DNA of 64,000 nt from positions 744,001-808,000 of the forward strand of contig NZ_CP012479.1 of assembly GCF_001281315.1 (NCBI RefSeq), read 5' to 3'. The stretch is from Arthrobacter sp. ERGS1:01. GTDB lineage: Bacteria; Actinomycetota; Actinomycetes; Actinomycetales; Micrococcaceae. Position numbers and translations under genes: made by a program. Of this stretch, positions 55,348-63,449 are shown one piece after another. Each line of letters starts with the position of its first letter. Positions within the stretch are counted from its first letter, which is position 1. The notes under the pieces are model-generated. The model worked only from the letters and a program-made list of their open reading frames with translations. It was not told where the DNA came from and did no database searches.

Positions 55348-56091
55348 CTACAGGCTGCGCAGGACCGAGACGACCTTGCCCATGACGGTGGCGCTGTCAC
55401 CGAGGATGGGCTCATAACGGGTGTTCTGCGGCAGCAGCCACGTGTGACCGTCGCGCTGGCGGAACGTCTTCACGGTGGCCTCGTCCTCGAGCAGGGCCGC
55501 AACGATCTCGCCATTGTTGGCCGTGTTCTGCCGGCGCACCACCACCCAGTCGCCGTCGCAGATCGCGGCGTCGATCATGGAATCCCCGGCGACCTTCAGC
55601 ATGAACAATTCACCGTTGCCCACGATCTGGCGCGGCAGCGGCATGATGTCATCCACCACCTGGTCGGCCAGGATGGGACCGCCGGCGGCGATCCGGCCCA
55701 CCAGCGGCACGAATGCGGTGTCGGAGGCGCTGCTCAGTTGGGCGAAGTTCAAGCCGTTCGAACTGCGCACCTGGTCGGGCGAGCTGACGCCCTCAATCTC
55801 CACTACGCCGTTGTCCAGGACCAGCGGAATGAGGACCTCCATGGCGCGGGGCCGCTTCGGATCGCGGCGCAGGTAGCCGTGGCGCTCAAGCTGGGTCAGC
55901 TGGTGCGTGACGCTGGAGAGACTGGCCAGGCCCACCACGTCCCCGATCTCACGCATCGACGGCGGGTAGCCTTTGTCGGCAATGGAGCGCTGGATGCATT
56001 CGAGAATCTTCTTCTGCCGGACCGTCAGCCCCTTCATGCCGGCCCTGCTGGGGGCCTGCGGGATGCGGTGCGGAGGTTCTGGTAGCGCCAT
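55348..56091 (-). CDS. lexA: SOS repressor LexA
   Basis: This gene encodes 247 residues. The winged-helix DNA-binding domain spans about 20-85 ([34 protein letters not shown] in part). The self-cleavage site is the Ala136-Gly137 bond in RIAAGGP; the catalytic dyad is Ser171 (AGDSMID) and Lys208 (EATVKTF). It represses SOS genes until RecA filaments provoke its cleavage. Candidate boxes lie in the 306-bp region shared with the divergent LysM gene, so lexA probably represses itself and its neighbour. Confidence 0.97.
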   Translation of the reverse strand: MALPEPPHRIPQAPSRAGMKGLTVRQKKILECIQRSIADKGYPPSMREIGDVVGLASLSSVTHQLTQLERHGYLRRDPKRPRAMEVLIPLVLDNGVVEIEGVSSPDQVRSSNGLNFAQLSSASDTAFVPLVGRIAAGGPILADQVVDDIMPLPRQIVGNGELFMLKVAGDSMIDAAICDGDWVVVRRQNTANNGEIVAALLEDEATVKTFRQRDGHTWLLPQNTRYEPILGDSATVMGKVVSVLRSL

Positions 56092-56213
56092 GGTCCTTCG
56101 GTCCTTTCGTGGAGGCCGTCAAGAGTGTTAATCAAGAGTGTCAGTGCCTTCTGGTGGACTGCTTTTAGCGGCGAATCCTTACCTCCAAGATTAAGCCAGA
56201 AAAGAGCGAATTT

Positions 56214-56227
56214 CAAACATTTGTTCT
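56214..56227. promoter_or_regulatory. LexA box near lexA
   Basis: CAAACATTTGTTCT, close to CGAAC-N4-GTTCG, 123 bp upstream of lexA. The 306-bp lexA-LysM gap contains this and the next site and no gene. Confidence 0.65.
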
Positions 56228-56280
56228 ATCGAGTCTTGGCAAGAGTCGTCTATAGATGCTAAAACTGTAGTACCAGCGTT

Positions 56281-56294
56281 AGAACATACGTTCT
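56281..56294. promoter_or_regulatory. LexA box near the LysM gene
   Basis: AGAACATACGTTCT, with both halves matching the LexA consensus except the outer base. A weaker CGAAC half-site follows at 56297. It lies 104 bp upstream of the LysM gene start. Confidence 0.7.
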
Positions 56295-56397
56295 ATCGAA
56301 CATATTGTGTATGGAAGTTTGATCCTGCTGAATGTCCCGGGTTTCGCCCGGTTCGGCCCATGCGGTCAGGCCTCCACGGAGTGAAAGGAATGAATTC

Positions 56398-56814
56398 ATG
56401 AGCGCATTGGTGATTTCCACAGCAGGCCCGGCGGTCCAGTACTCCGGAAGCAAGTTCGGCACTGTCCGTGCCACCCCGGCCGGACCCCTGCGATTGACGC
56501 GGCGGGGCCGCATGGTTTTCCTGGGAATTCCGGCCCTTGTCGTCGCGGCCGTGTTGATGCTGTCCGTAGTGGCCGTGCTGTTGGGCGTCGTCGCCAGCCC
56601 GGCCAACGCCGCCACTAAGTACACCCCCGTCAACATGACGGACTATGCGGCCTCCGTGACGGTGCTCCAGGGGCAAAGCCTGTGGTCGATCGCGGCGAAG
56701 AGCGATCCCAACCGCGACGTCCGCGACGTCGTGGCCGAGATCGTGGCCCTCAATGACCTGGGCACCTCGGTGTTGCAGGCCGGCCAGCAGTTGTACGTAC
56801 CCCTGCCGAAGTAG
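56398..56814 (+). CDS. LysM membrane protein, probable SOS cell-division inhibitor
   Basis: This gene encodes 138 residues from ATG 56398. A basic N-terminus (about 30-38) precedes one membrane span (41-66), and a LysM domain (about 87-136, with VLQGQSLWSIAAKS and QAGQQLYVPLP) lies outside. Proteins with this layout encoded divergently from lexA are SOS division suppressors: YneA in Bacillus, DivS in Corynebacterium, ChiZ (Rv2719c) in Mycobacterium. The adjoining LexA box fits. Whether this one inhibits FtsZ assembly or acts on the cell wall is unknown. Confidence 0.85.
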   Translation: MSALVISTAGPAVQYSGSKFGTVRATPAGPLRLTRRGRMVFLGIPALVVAAVLMLSVVAVLLGVVASPANAATKYTPVNMTDYAASVTVLQGQSLWSIAAKSDPNRDVRDVVAEIVALNDLGTSVLQAGQQLYVPLPK

Positions 56815-56878
56815 GCCCACGGAGATCACATGGTGGGACATTGCCGGTCACAAGTTCTGTTCCGGCACGAACACCACT

Positions 56879-56884
56879 TAAGCT
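56879..56884 (+). promoter_or_regulatory. Leaderless -10 box of hisC
   Basis: TAAGCT, six bases before the hisC ATG; no ribosome site is present. Confidence 0.6.
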
Positions 56885-56890
56885 GATTCC

Positions 56891-57988
56891 ATGGATCAGT
56901 TTGAACGTCTCAACCAGTTACCGCTCCGCGACGATCTGCGCGGACAGCATCCCTACGGGGCACCGCAACTGGACGTTCCCATCCTGCTAAACGTCAATGA
57001 AAATACCTTTGGTGTTCCACTGGACGCCAAGGAGGCCATCCTCAAGGCCGTGGCCGATGAGCTTGATGGCTTGAACCGCTACCCCGACAGGGAGTTCACC
57101 GAACTCCGCCGGGCACTGGCCGCCTACCTGGGACACGGTCTCACGGAGGAGAACATCTGGGCCGCCAACGGCTCCAATGAGGTCCTCCAGCAATTGCTGC
57201 AGGCCTTTGGCGGACCGGGACGACGCGCCATGGGCTTCCCGCCCACATACTCGATGTACCCGCTGCTCGCCAGCGGCACCGGCACCGCTTACGTGCCCGG
57301 TGTCCGCGGGGACGACTACAGCCTTACCGCGGAATCGGCGGCCGCCCAGGTGCGCGAATCCGCGCCCAACGTGATCTTCCTCTGCTCCCCGAACAACCCC
57401 ACGGGCACGGCACTCGGCCTTGACGTCGTCGAGGCCGTCTATGAAGCAGGCGAGGCGTCCCAGGCGATCGTGATCGTGGACGAGGCCTACGTGGAGTTCG
57501 CCCACACCGGCACGTCGAGTGCGCTGACCCTGCTCCCGGGCCGCCCGCGGCTGGTGGTGTCCCGCACCATGAGCAAGGCGTTCGCACTGGCCGGTGCCCG
57601 GCTCGGATACCTGGCATCCGCGCCCGAGGTCGCCGACGCCATCCGGCTGGTCCGCCTGCCCTACCACCTGTCGGCCATCACCCAGGCCACGGCCGTTGCG
57701 GCCCTGCGGAATTCCGATTCCCTGCTCGCCAACGTTGAGGCCATCAAGGTCCAGCGCGACCGCATCGTCACGGAGCTTTCCGCCATGGGGCTTGCCCCGG
57801 CGCCGTCGGATTCGAACTACGTGTTCTTCGGCGGGGTGGCCGACCCCCATGCACTGTGGGAAGCCCTGCTGGCCGACGGCGTGCTCATCCGCGACGTCGG
57901 CATCCCCGGCCACCTGCGAGTCACCGCAGGCACCGAAGCGGAGACCACCGCGTTCCTCGACGGGCTGCGGCGTTTCCTCAACGGCTAG
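56891..57988 (+). CDS. hisC: Histidinol-phosphate aminotransferase
   Basis: This is 365 residues, a fold type I PLP enzyme. Visible are [23 protein letters not shown], the [16 protein letters not shown] cofactor loop, [16 protein letters not shown] and the PLP lysine K229 in [11 protein letters not shown], with the ARLGY arginine after it. It catalyses the transamination of imidazole acetol phosphate in histidine synthesis. It begins the hisC-hisB-hisH-priA run; a 146-bp gap separates it from hisB. Confidence 0.96.
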   Translation: MDQFERLNQLPLRDDLRGQHPYGAPQLDVPILLNVNENTFGVPLDAKEAILKAVADELDGLNRYPDREFTELRRALAAYLGHGLTEENIWAANGSNEVLQQLLQAFGGPGRRAMGFPPTYSMYPLLASGTGTAYVPGVRGDDYSLTAESAAAQVRESAPNVIFLCSPNNPTGTALGLDVVEAVYEAGEASQAIVIVDEAYVEFAHTGTSSALTLLPGRPRLVVSRTMSKAFALAGARLGYLASAPEVADAIRLVRLPYHLSAITQATAVAALRNSDSLLANVEAIKVQRDRIVTELSAMGLAPAPSDSNYVFFGGVADPHALWEALLADGVLIRDVGIPGHLRVTAGTEAETTAFLDGLRRFLNG

Positions 57989-58134
57989 CACAGCGCCACC
58001 ACGGGGCCGCGGACCGCTTTGGCAAGAAGCGAGTCCTGTCTTCTAAACTGGTATCAAATGCAAACTCCGCCGCGCACACGCCTGCGCGGCCACGTGCCCC
58101 GGCGCGCCACCCCTGCAGTGAAGGATCAATTGAG

Positions 58135-58761
58135 ATGACCGAGAACAGCCAGGCCGCAGGCCCGGGACGGACCGCGCGCCTCGAACGCGCCACCAGCGAA
58201 TCCAGCGTGCTCGTCGAAATCAACCTCGACGGCACCGGAGTGTCCAACATCGACACCTCCGTCCCGTTCTACGACCACATGCTCACGGCGCTGTCCAAGC
58301 ACTCCCTGATCGACATGACGATCAAGGCCACCGGCGACACCCACATCGACGCCCACCACACGGTGGAGGACGTGGCCATCTCCCTCGGCGAGGTGCTCAA
58401 GGTGGCGCTCGGGAACAAGGCGGGCATCCGCCGCTTCGGCGAGGCCACCGTGCCCCTCGACGAGGCGCTTGCCAATGCCGTGGTCGACGTCTCCGGACGC
58501 CCCTACCTGGTGCACGGCGGCGAGCCCGCCGGGCAGGAATACCACCTCATCGGCGGCCACTTCACCGGTTCGCTGACCCGGCACGTTTTTGAAGCCATCA
58601 CCTTGCACGCCCAGATCTGCCTGCACATGACCGTGATTGCCGGCCGCGACCCCCACCACATCGTCGAGGCCCAGTTCAAGGCCTTCGCCCGGGCGCTGCG
58701 CTCCGCCGTGGAACCGGACCCGCGCGTCACCGGCATCCCCTCCACCAAGGGCCTGCTGTGA
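58135..58761 (+). CDS. hisB: Imidazoleglycerol-phosphate dehydratase
   Basis: This gene encodes 208 residues, the monofunctional form without a phosphatase domain. The two metal-binding histidine motifs are [14 protein letters not shown] and [12 protein letters not shown], and [13 protein letters not shown] is conserved. It dehydrates imidazole glycerol phosphate. ATG 58135 follows AAGGA. hisH overlaps its stop by 4 bp (GTGA). Confidence 0.97.
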   Translation: MTENSQAAGPGRTARLERATSESSVLVEINLDGTGVSNIDTSVPFYDHMLTALSKHSLIDMTIKATGDTHIDAHHTVEDVAISLGEVLKVALGNKAGIRRFGEATVPLDEALANAVVDVSGRPYLVHGGEPAGQEYHLIGGHFTGSLTRHVFEAITLHAQICLHMTVIAGRDPHHIVEAQFKAFARALRSAVEPDPRVTGIPSTKGLL

Positions 58762-59438
58762 GTGCGGAAATTCCGGCACCTGCCGGGGAAGCCCAGCCCA
58801 CGGTCACCGTCCTTGACTACGGCTCGGGCAACATCCGCTCTGCCGTCCGCGCCCTGGAGCGCGCCGGAGCAACCGTCACGCTCAGTGCCAAGCCCGACGA
58901 CGTCCTGGGCGCCGACGGCCTGGTGGTTCCCGGTGTCGGCGCGTTCGGTTCCGTCATGGCGGAGCTGAAGAGTGTTGACGCCATCCGGATGATCGGCCGC
59001 CGCGTGGCAGGTGGCCGGCCCGTGCTCGGCATCTGCGTTGGACTGCAGGTCTTGTTCGACGCCGGCGTGGAACACGGCGTCCGCGCCAACGGCATGGGGG
59101 AGTGGCCCGGCACGGTGGAGCTGCTGCCCGCCGAGGTCGTCCCGCACATGGGCTGGAACACGGTCAAGGCCCCGGCCGATTCCGTCCTGTTCGAAGGTGT
59201 TTCCGACGAGCGCTTCTACTTCGTGCACTCCTATGGCGTCCAAAGCTGGGACTTCGACGTGATCCAGCCCAAGATGAAGCCGCCCATGGTGACCTGGTCC
59301 GAGCACGGCGCCCCGTTCATCGCCGCCGTCGAAAACGGGCCGCTGTGCGCCACCCAGTTCCACCCGGAAAAGTCCGGCGACGCCGGTGCCCGGCTGCTGC
59401 GCAACTGGGTCAACTCGCTGCGCAAGGGTGCCGCCTAA
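58758..59438 (+). CDS. hisH: Imidazole glycerol phosphate synthase subunit HisH
   Basis: This gene encodes 226 residues, a class I glutamine amidotransferase that feeds ammonia to HisF. The catalytic cysteine is C93 ([10 protein letters not shown]), and the His/Glu pair is in [25 protein letters not shown] at the start is typical. GTG start overlaps the hisB stop. hisF is not in the window, so it must lie elsewhere. The stop is immediately followed by the small membrane protein start. Confidence 0.97.
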   Translation: MSAEIPAPAGEAQPTVTVLDYGSGNIRSAVRALERAGATVTLSAKPDDVLGADGLVVPGVGAFGSVMAELKSVDAIRMIGRRVAGGRPVLGICVGLQVLFDAGVEHGVRANGMGEWPGTVELLPAEVVPHMGWNTVKAPADSVLFEGVSDERFYFVHSYGVQSWDFDVIQPKMKPPMVTWSEHGAPFIAAVENGPLCATQFHPEKSGDAGARLLRNWVNSLRKGAA

Positions 59439-59594
59439 ATGTGGTCACTGCTCCTGATGGCCCTGGCCGGTCTGTTGATCGGCGGCTGCTACACGTTCTA
59501 CCAGCAAAAAGCGCCCCGCTGGATCCCGATCAGTTTCGCGTTCCTGGCCGTCGTGTCCCTACTGGCGGCCTACTTGTTCACGCTGTCCGGCTAA
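59439..59594 (+). CDS. Small two-span membrane protein in the his operon
   Basis: A 51-residue frame ([20 protein letters not shown] at the start) whose ATG directly follows the hisH stop with no gap. Two hydrophobic segments (about 2-20 and 30-49) flank a short QQKAPRW loop. Codons end mostly in G or C like the neighbours. No family recognised. Its position between hisH and priA suggests cotranscription; a role in histidine synthesis is not implied. Confidence 0.65.
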   Translation: MWSLLLMALAGLLIGGCYTFYQQKAPRWIPISFAFLAVVSLLAAYLFTLSG

Positions 59595-59640
59595 ATCGCC
59601 ACCCAGCCCCCATGTACCAATCAAAGATGTTGAGGACCCG

Positions 59641-60381
59641 ATGACCACCACCGCCCCCATTCTGGAACTGCTGCCCGCCGTTGACATCGTCAACGGCCAG
59701 GCCGTGCGTCTCGTCCAAGGCGAGGCCGGTTCCGAAACAAGCTACGGCACCCCGCTTGACGCCGCCATGAAATGGCAGAACGACGGCGCCGAATGGGTTC
59801 ACCTGGTGGACCTCGACGCAGCCTTTGATCGGGGTGACAACAAGGCGCTCCTGCGCGAGCTTGTTTCCACGCTGGACGTCAAGGTGGAGCTCTCTGGCGG
59901 CATCCGCGACGACGCCTCGCTCGAAGCAGCCCTGGAACTCGGTGCAGCCCGGGTGAACCTCGGCACGGCCGCCCTCGAGAACCCGGAATGGACCGCGAAG
60001 GTCATCGACCGCTTCGGCGAGAGGATCGCCGTCGGCCTCGACGTGCGTGGCACCACGCTTGCCGGCCGCGGCTGGACCAAGGAAGGCGGGGACCTCTGGG
60101 AGGTGCTGGCCCGCCTGGAGGACGCCGGCTGCGCCCGCTACGTGGTCACCGACGTCACCAAGGACGGCACCCTGCGCGGACCGAACGTGGAACTGCTGCG
60201 TGAAATGTGCTCCCGCACGGCCAAGCCCGTGGTGGCCTCCGGCGGAATTTCCAGCCTCGAGGACCTGCGCGTGCTGCGCGAGCTGGTGGGAGACGGCGTC
60301 GAAGGCGCCATTGTCGGCAAGGCCCTCTACGCCGGCAAGTTCACCCTGCCCGAGGCCCTCGACGTGGCTGGACGCCGCTAA
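59641..60381 (+). CDS. priA: Phosphoribosyl isomerase A (bifunctional HisA/TrpF)
   Basis: This is 246 residues, a beta/alpha barrel. The start [21 protein letters not shown] has the first catalytic Asp, SGGIRDD is the N-terminal phosphate loop, and [14 protein letters not shown] holds the second Asp and loop; [12 protein letters not shown] is the C-terminal phosphate loop. In actinobacteria this protein performs both the HisA and the TrpF isomerisations. 46 bp separate it from the small membrane protein. Confidence 0.95.
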   Translation: MTTTAPILELLPAVDIVNGQAVRLVQGEAGSETSYGTPLDAAMKWQNDGAEWVHLVDLDAAFDRGDNKALLRELVSTLDVKVELSGGIRDDASLEAALELGAARVNLGTAALENPEWTAKVIDRFGERIAVGLDVRGTTLAGRGWTKEGGDLWEVLARLEDAGCARYVVTDVTKDGTLRGPNVELLREMCSRTAKPVVASGGISSLEDLRVLRELVGDGVEGAIVGKALYAGKFTLPEALDVAGRR

Positions 60382-60386
60382 AGACC

Positions 60387-61277
60387 ATGACTGAGATGCC
60401 CAGGAAGCAGTTGCCCGGACACATCGCCGCGGCCCTGGCCGGCGCCGGCGGACCCACGGACTCGGCCGGGCAGCCGTGGGAGGGGCGCAGCCTGCCCGCC
60501 GAGGAGAAATACCACAACTTCGACACCGACGACGGCGCCACCGACGCCCGCTATGCCGCGGCGCTTGGGCGGCTGCTTGACGGCAGCGGCTCGGAGGCAG
60601 AAGTCGTCGCGTCGCTGGCGCAGGCCCGGGTGTTCATTCCCATCGTGGCCCAGCTGGCCGAACAGACCGTGGGGGAGAACGGCCTGGTGTCCGACAAGGA
60701 GTCGGACATGGCGCTGGTGACGGTCCAGGCCCCGGACGGCCGGCGCGCCCTGCCTGTCTTTACCAGCTCGGAGGCATTGGGCAGTTGGCACCCGGAGGCC
60801 AGGCCGGTGGCTGTGTATGCGGCCCGGGCGGCCCTGTCGGCGGTTGCCGAGGAGGCCCAGATGCTGGTCCTGGACCCCGGCTCGCAGCGGCCGTTCGTGG
60901 TGCGCCGGCCCGCCATGTGGGCGCTGGCGCAGCAACGGGAGTGGTTGCCCAGCTACCTCGACCCTGCGGTGGCCCGCGTGTTGGAGGATTCCGTGGCGGA
61001 AACGGCCAACCCGGCGATTTTGGGTATTTCCGCAACCGCCGGTCAGGGCATAGAATCCCTGTGGGACCAAAAAACTGAACCGTCTGGACGGTTAGTGCCC
61101 GGCGGCGGTGCCGGACCCGAATTGACCGTCACCATCACCTTGCGACCCGGGCTTGACCAAGCCACGGTGGAAGGTGTGCTTCACGCCTTGCAAAACTACT
61201 GGGCCGGGAATGAACACTTCGCCGAGTCCGTTGATTCCGTTCAGATACGTCTGCGTCACCCAAGCCCCTCGCCCTAA
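60387..61277 (+). CDS. SseB-family protein
   Basis: This gene encodes 296 residues from ATG 60387, 5 bp after priA. The middle (about 70-190) contains LAQARVFIPIVAQLA, DMALVTVQAPDGRRALPVFTSSEALGSWHP and PVAVYAARAALSAVAEEAQMLVLDPGS, which is the SseB N-terminal pattern. The C-terminal part (about 205-296) includes LTVTITLRPGLDQATVEGVLHALQN, as in SseB C-terminal domains. Function is unknown. It is coupled with histidine genes in the same order in many actinobacteria. A short Thr/Gly-rich segment at about 215-225 looks disordered. Confidence 0.83.
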   Translation: MTEMPRKQLPGHIAAALAGAGGPTDSAGQPWEGRSLPAEEKYHNFDTDDGATDARYAAALGRLLDGSGSEAEVVASLAQARVFIPIVAQLAEQTVGENGLVSDKESDMALVTVQAPDGRRALPVFTSSEALGSWHPEARPVAVYAARAALSAVAEEAQMLVLDPGSQRPFVVRRPAMWALAQQREWLPSYLDPAVARVLEDSVAETANPAILGISATAGQGIESLWDQKTEPSGRLVPGGGAGPELTVTITLRPGLDQATVEGVLHALQNYWAGNEHFAESVDSVQIRLRHPSPSP

Positions 61278-61336
61278 CCCATCCCAAAGTCGCCGAGCCG
61301 CCTTTTTGTGATGGATCACAAGAAGGAAGTCCTTTC

Positions 61337-62653
61337 GTGAACTTTGCCAGCTATCGGCAACTGCTCTCGCTCGCACCCGTGCGCCGGCTCCTCATCATCG
61401 CCATGATTGCCCGGATTCCGCACGCCGCGGCAGGAGTGCTGCTGACATTGCACGTGGTGCAGACCCTGAAGCTGTCTTATACGGCAGCCGGCGGCGTCGC
61501 CGCGGCCATCACCATCGGCATGGCCGTCGGCGCGCCCTGGCGTGGGCGGCAGGTCGACATCCACGGCTTGCGCCGTGCCCTGATCCCCTCGGTTATTGCC
61601 GAGGTGACCGTGTGGTCGGTGGCCCCGTTCCTGAACTACCAGCTGCTGGTCGTTGCAGCCGTCATCGGCGGCCTGTTCGCCGTGCCGATCTTCTCGGTGG
61701 TGCGCCAGGCGCTTGGCGTCATGGTTCCCGCGGAACAACGCCGCACCGCCTACGCCCTGGATTCAATGGGCGCCGAGATCACGTTCATGATCGGCCCGGC
61801 GGCCGGCGTCATGCTCGCCACCACCATCCACACCTATGTGGGCCTGATCATCATCGGCGTATCCTCCGCGTTGGCGGGCCTGCTGCTGATGTTGACCAAC
61901 CCGCCCACCCGGACCGGGCAAAAGGGCGCCTACGTCCTCACGGCGGAGAGCCTAACCGCCGAGACTTCGACGCTGAAGATCAGCTCCGGGGCCACCCACG
62001 CGTCGGCCGGACGGCTGGGCCGCTTCTGGGGACGTACCCGCAACAACCTCTCCTGGGTGAACCTGGCCGTGCTTGCCGTCCTTGGCGCTTCCCTGGGTGC
62101 CGGGCTGGTGCTTTCGGGCACCGATGTTGGCATGGTGGCGGTGCTTCGCTTCAACGACCAGGTGGGCGAACTGGGCATCGTGTTCTTCTTCTGGTGCGGC
62201 GCCTCGCTGCTGGGCGGGCTGATCTACGGTTCGCTCAAGCGCTCCATCAACCCGCTGTGGCTCCTGGGTGCGATGGCCGTGCTGACCATCCCCATGGGAT
62301 TTGCCACCAACGCCTGGACCCTGGGTTTGCTCTCCATCCTGCCGGGCCTGCTCTGTGCGCCGGTGCTGACCTCGAGCGCCGAACACATCGCCGACCTTGT
62401 GGAGGAACGCCGGCGCGGCGAGGCCATGGGCTGGTACGGCTCCTCCATGACGATCGGTAGCGCCATGGGTGCACCGTTTGCCGGCGCCATGATTGACCGG
62501 ATCGGCCCCTGGGCGGGCTTCGTGATCATTGGCGTCATCGCCGGCGTGCTGGCCATTGCCGGGTTGCTGGCCCAGCGGGCCATCCGCAGGAGGAAGGCGT
62601 CCGGTGTGGCCGCGGACTTCGATGACCTGCTTGGCGATCCGGACCCGGTTTAG
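61337..62653 (+). CDS. MFS transporter
   Basis: This gene encodes 438 residues from GTG 61337, which follows AAGGA. About twelve hydrophobic segments are seen, with a long cytoplasmic loop (about 195-240) in the middle. The major-facilitator motif region is near GMAVGAPWRGRQVDIHGLRRALIPSV (about 58-83). The last 15 residues are hydrophilic and acidic. Substrate unknown. It stands alone, with a strong terminator 16 bp after its stop. Confidence 0.88.
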   Translation: MNFASYRQLLSLAPVRRLLIIAMIARIPHAAAGVLLTLHVVQTLKLSYTAAGGVAAAITIGMAVGAPWRGRQVDIHGLRRALIPSVIAEVTVWSVAPFLNYQLLVVAAVIGGLFAVPIFSVVRQALGVMVPAEQRRTAYALDSMGAEITFMIGPAAGVMLATTIHTYVGLIIIGVSSALAGLLLMLTNPPTRTGQKGAYVLTAESLTAETSTLKISSGATHASAGRLGRFWGRTRNNLSWVNLAVLAVLGASLGAGLVLSGTDVGMVAVLRFNDQVGELGIVFFFWCGASLLGGLIYGSLKRSINPLWLLGAMAVLTIPMGFATNAWTLGLLSILPGLLCAPVLTSSAEHIADLVEERRRGEAMGWYGSSMTIGSAMGAPFAGAMIDRIGPWAGFVIIGVIAGVLAIAGLLAQRAIRRRKASGVAADFDDLLGDPDPV

Positions 62654-62668
62654 TCCCGAAAATGCAAA

Positions 62669-62703
62669 GAGGGGCAGATCACCCAATGGGTGGTCTGCCC
62701 CTC
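62669..62703. terminator. Bidirectional terminator after the MFS gene
   Basis: A 16-bp stem with one mismatch (GAGGGGCAGATCACCC with an AAT loop), followed by AACGTTTTCT. Lies between convergent genes. Confidence 0.85.
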
Positions 62704-62755
62704 AACGTTTTCTAAGCTCAATTCCCGATTTTAGGGAGGAGCCGGCAAGCGGGGA

Positions 62756-63163
62756 TCAGTTGACGGCGCCGGTGTACTTCTCGCCCGGGCCCTTGCCCGG
62801 GGCGTCCGGGATGGTGGAGGCTTCGCGGAAGGCGAGCTGCAGGGAGCGGAGTCCGTCGCGCAACGGTCCGGCGTGCTGGCTGCCGATCTCGGGGGCGGCC
62901 GCGGTGACGAATCCTGCCAGTGCGGTGATCAGCTTGCGGGCCTCATCCAGGTCCTTGAGCTCTTCGGCGTCGGGGCCGGCGGCCAGGCCGCACTTGACGG
63001 CGGCGGCGCTCATGAGGTGGACGGCGGCCGTGGTGATGACCTCGATGGCGGGAACTTCGGCAATGTCGCGAACTACGGACGCGGCCTCGGCGTCTCCGAG
63101 TGCCTCCTCGGGGGCGTTGCTAAAACTGTGGCGGGTGTCCGGATTATTATCTGAGGTACTCAT
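62756..63163 (-). CDS. DUF1844 family protein
   Basis: This is 135 residues, all helical. The core VRDIAEVPAIEVITTAAVHLMSAAAVKCGL, with LKDLDEARKLITALAGFV, is the family pattern found beside infC in most actinobacteria. Function unknown. It is divergent from infC. The first 25 residues and the last 20 look disordered. Confidence 0.87.
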   Translation of the reverse strand: MSTSDNNPDTRHSFSNAPEEALGDAEAASVVRDIAEVPAIEVITTAAVHLMSAAAVKCGLAAGPDAEELKDLDEARKLITALAGFVTAAAPEIGSQHAGPLRDGLRSLQLAFREASTIPDAPGKGPGEKYTGAVN

Positions 63164-63173
63164 ACTGCTAAGC

Positions 63174-63201
63174 TTGTCACAGACCGACTGGATGCTGTTA
63201 T
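63174..63201 (+). promoter_or_regulatory. infC promoter
   Basis: TTGTCA (63174-63179) and TGTTAT (63196-63201), 16 bp apart. This predicts a start near 63208 and a leader of about 240 bases before infC. Confidence 0.5.
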
Positions 63202-63366
63202 TTCATCCGGGGCCAAAACCCCGTGAAGAAGGCACGCGTTCAGTTTGCAAGTGGAGTCCTCTCCCACCTTTCGACCCAGCAATGGCGTTGTCTGGTCCAG
63301 GTTGGAGCCTTTCATGTGAAGGCTGGCCGCGGTCCCGTTGACGGGACATGATGGCGCCAATCCTTT

Positions 63367-63415
63367 GAGGCCTCCGATTGCATCAGCAATGGGAGGCCTT
63401 CTTCATTTGCTGATG
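63367..63415 (+). promoter_or_regulatory. infC leader hairpin/attenuator with possible pseudoknot
   Basis: AGGCCTCC (63368-63375) pairs with GGAGGCCT (63392-63399), with five more pairs inside around an ATCA loop; TTCTTCATTT follows, like a weak terminator. CATCAGCAA in its upper stem and loop (63381-63389) is the exact complement of TTGCTGATG (63407-63415) just downstream. The second pairing would cross the lower stem as a pseudoknot or compete with the upper stem. Other leader hairpins: CGGGG/CCCCG near 63208-63222 and GTCCCGT/ACGGGAC near 63332-63347. Confidence 0.55.
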
Positions 63416-63449
63416 GTGTTCACATTTCTCATGTCAACAGGAGTTACAC

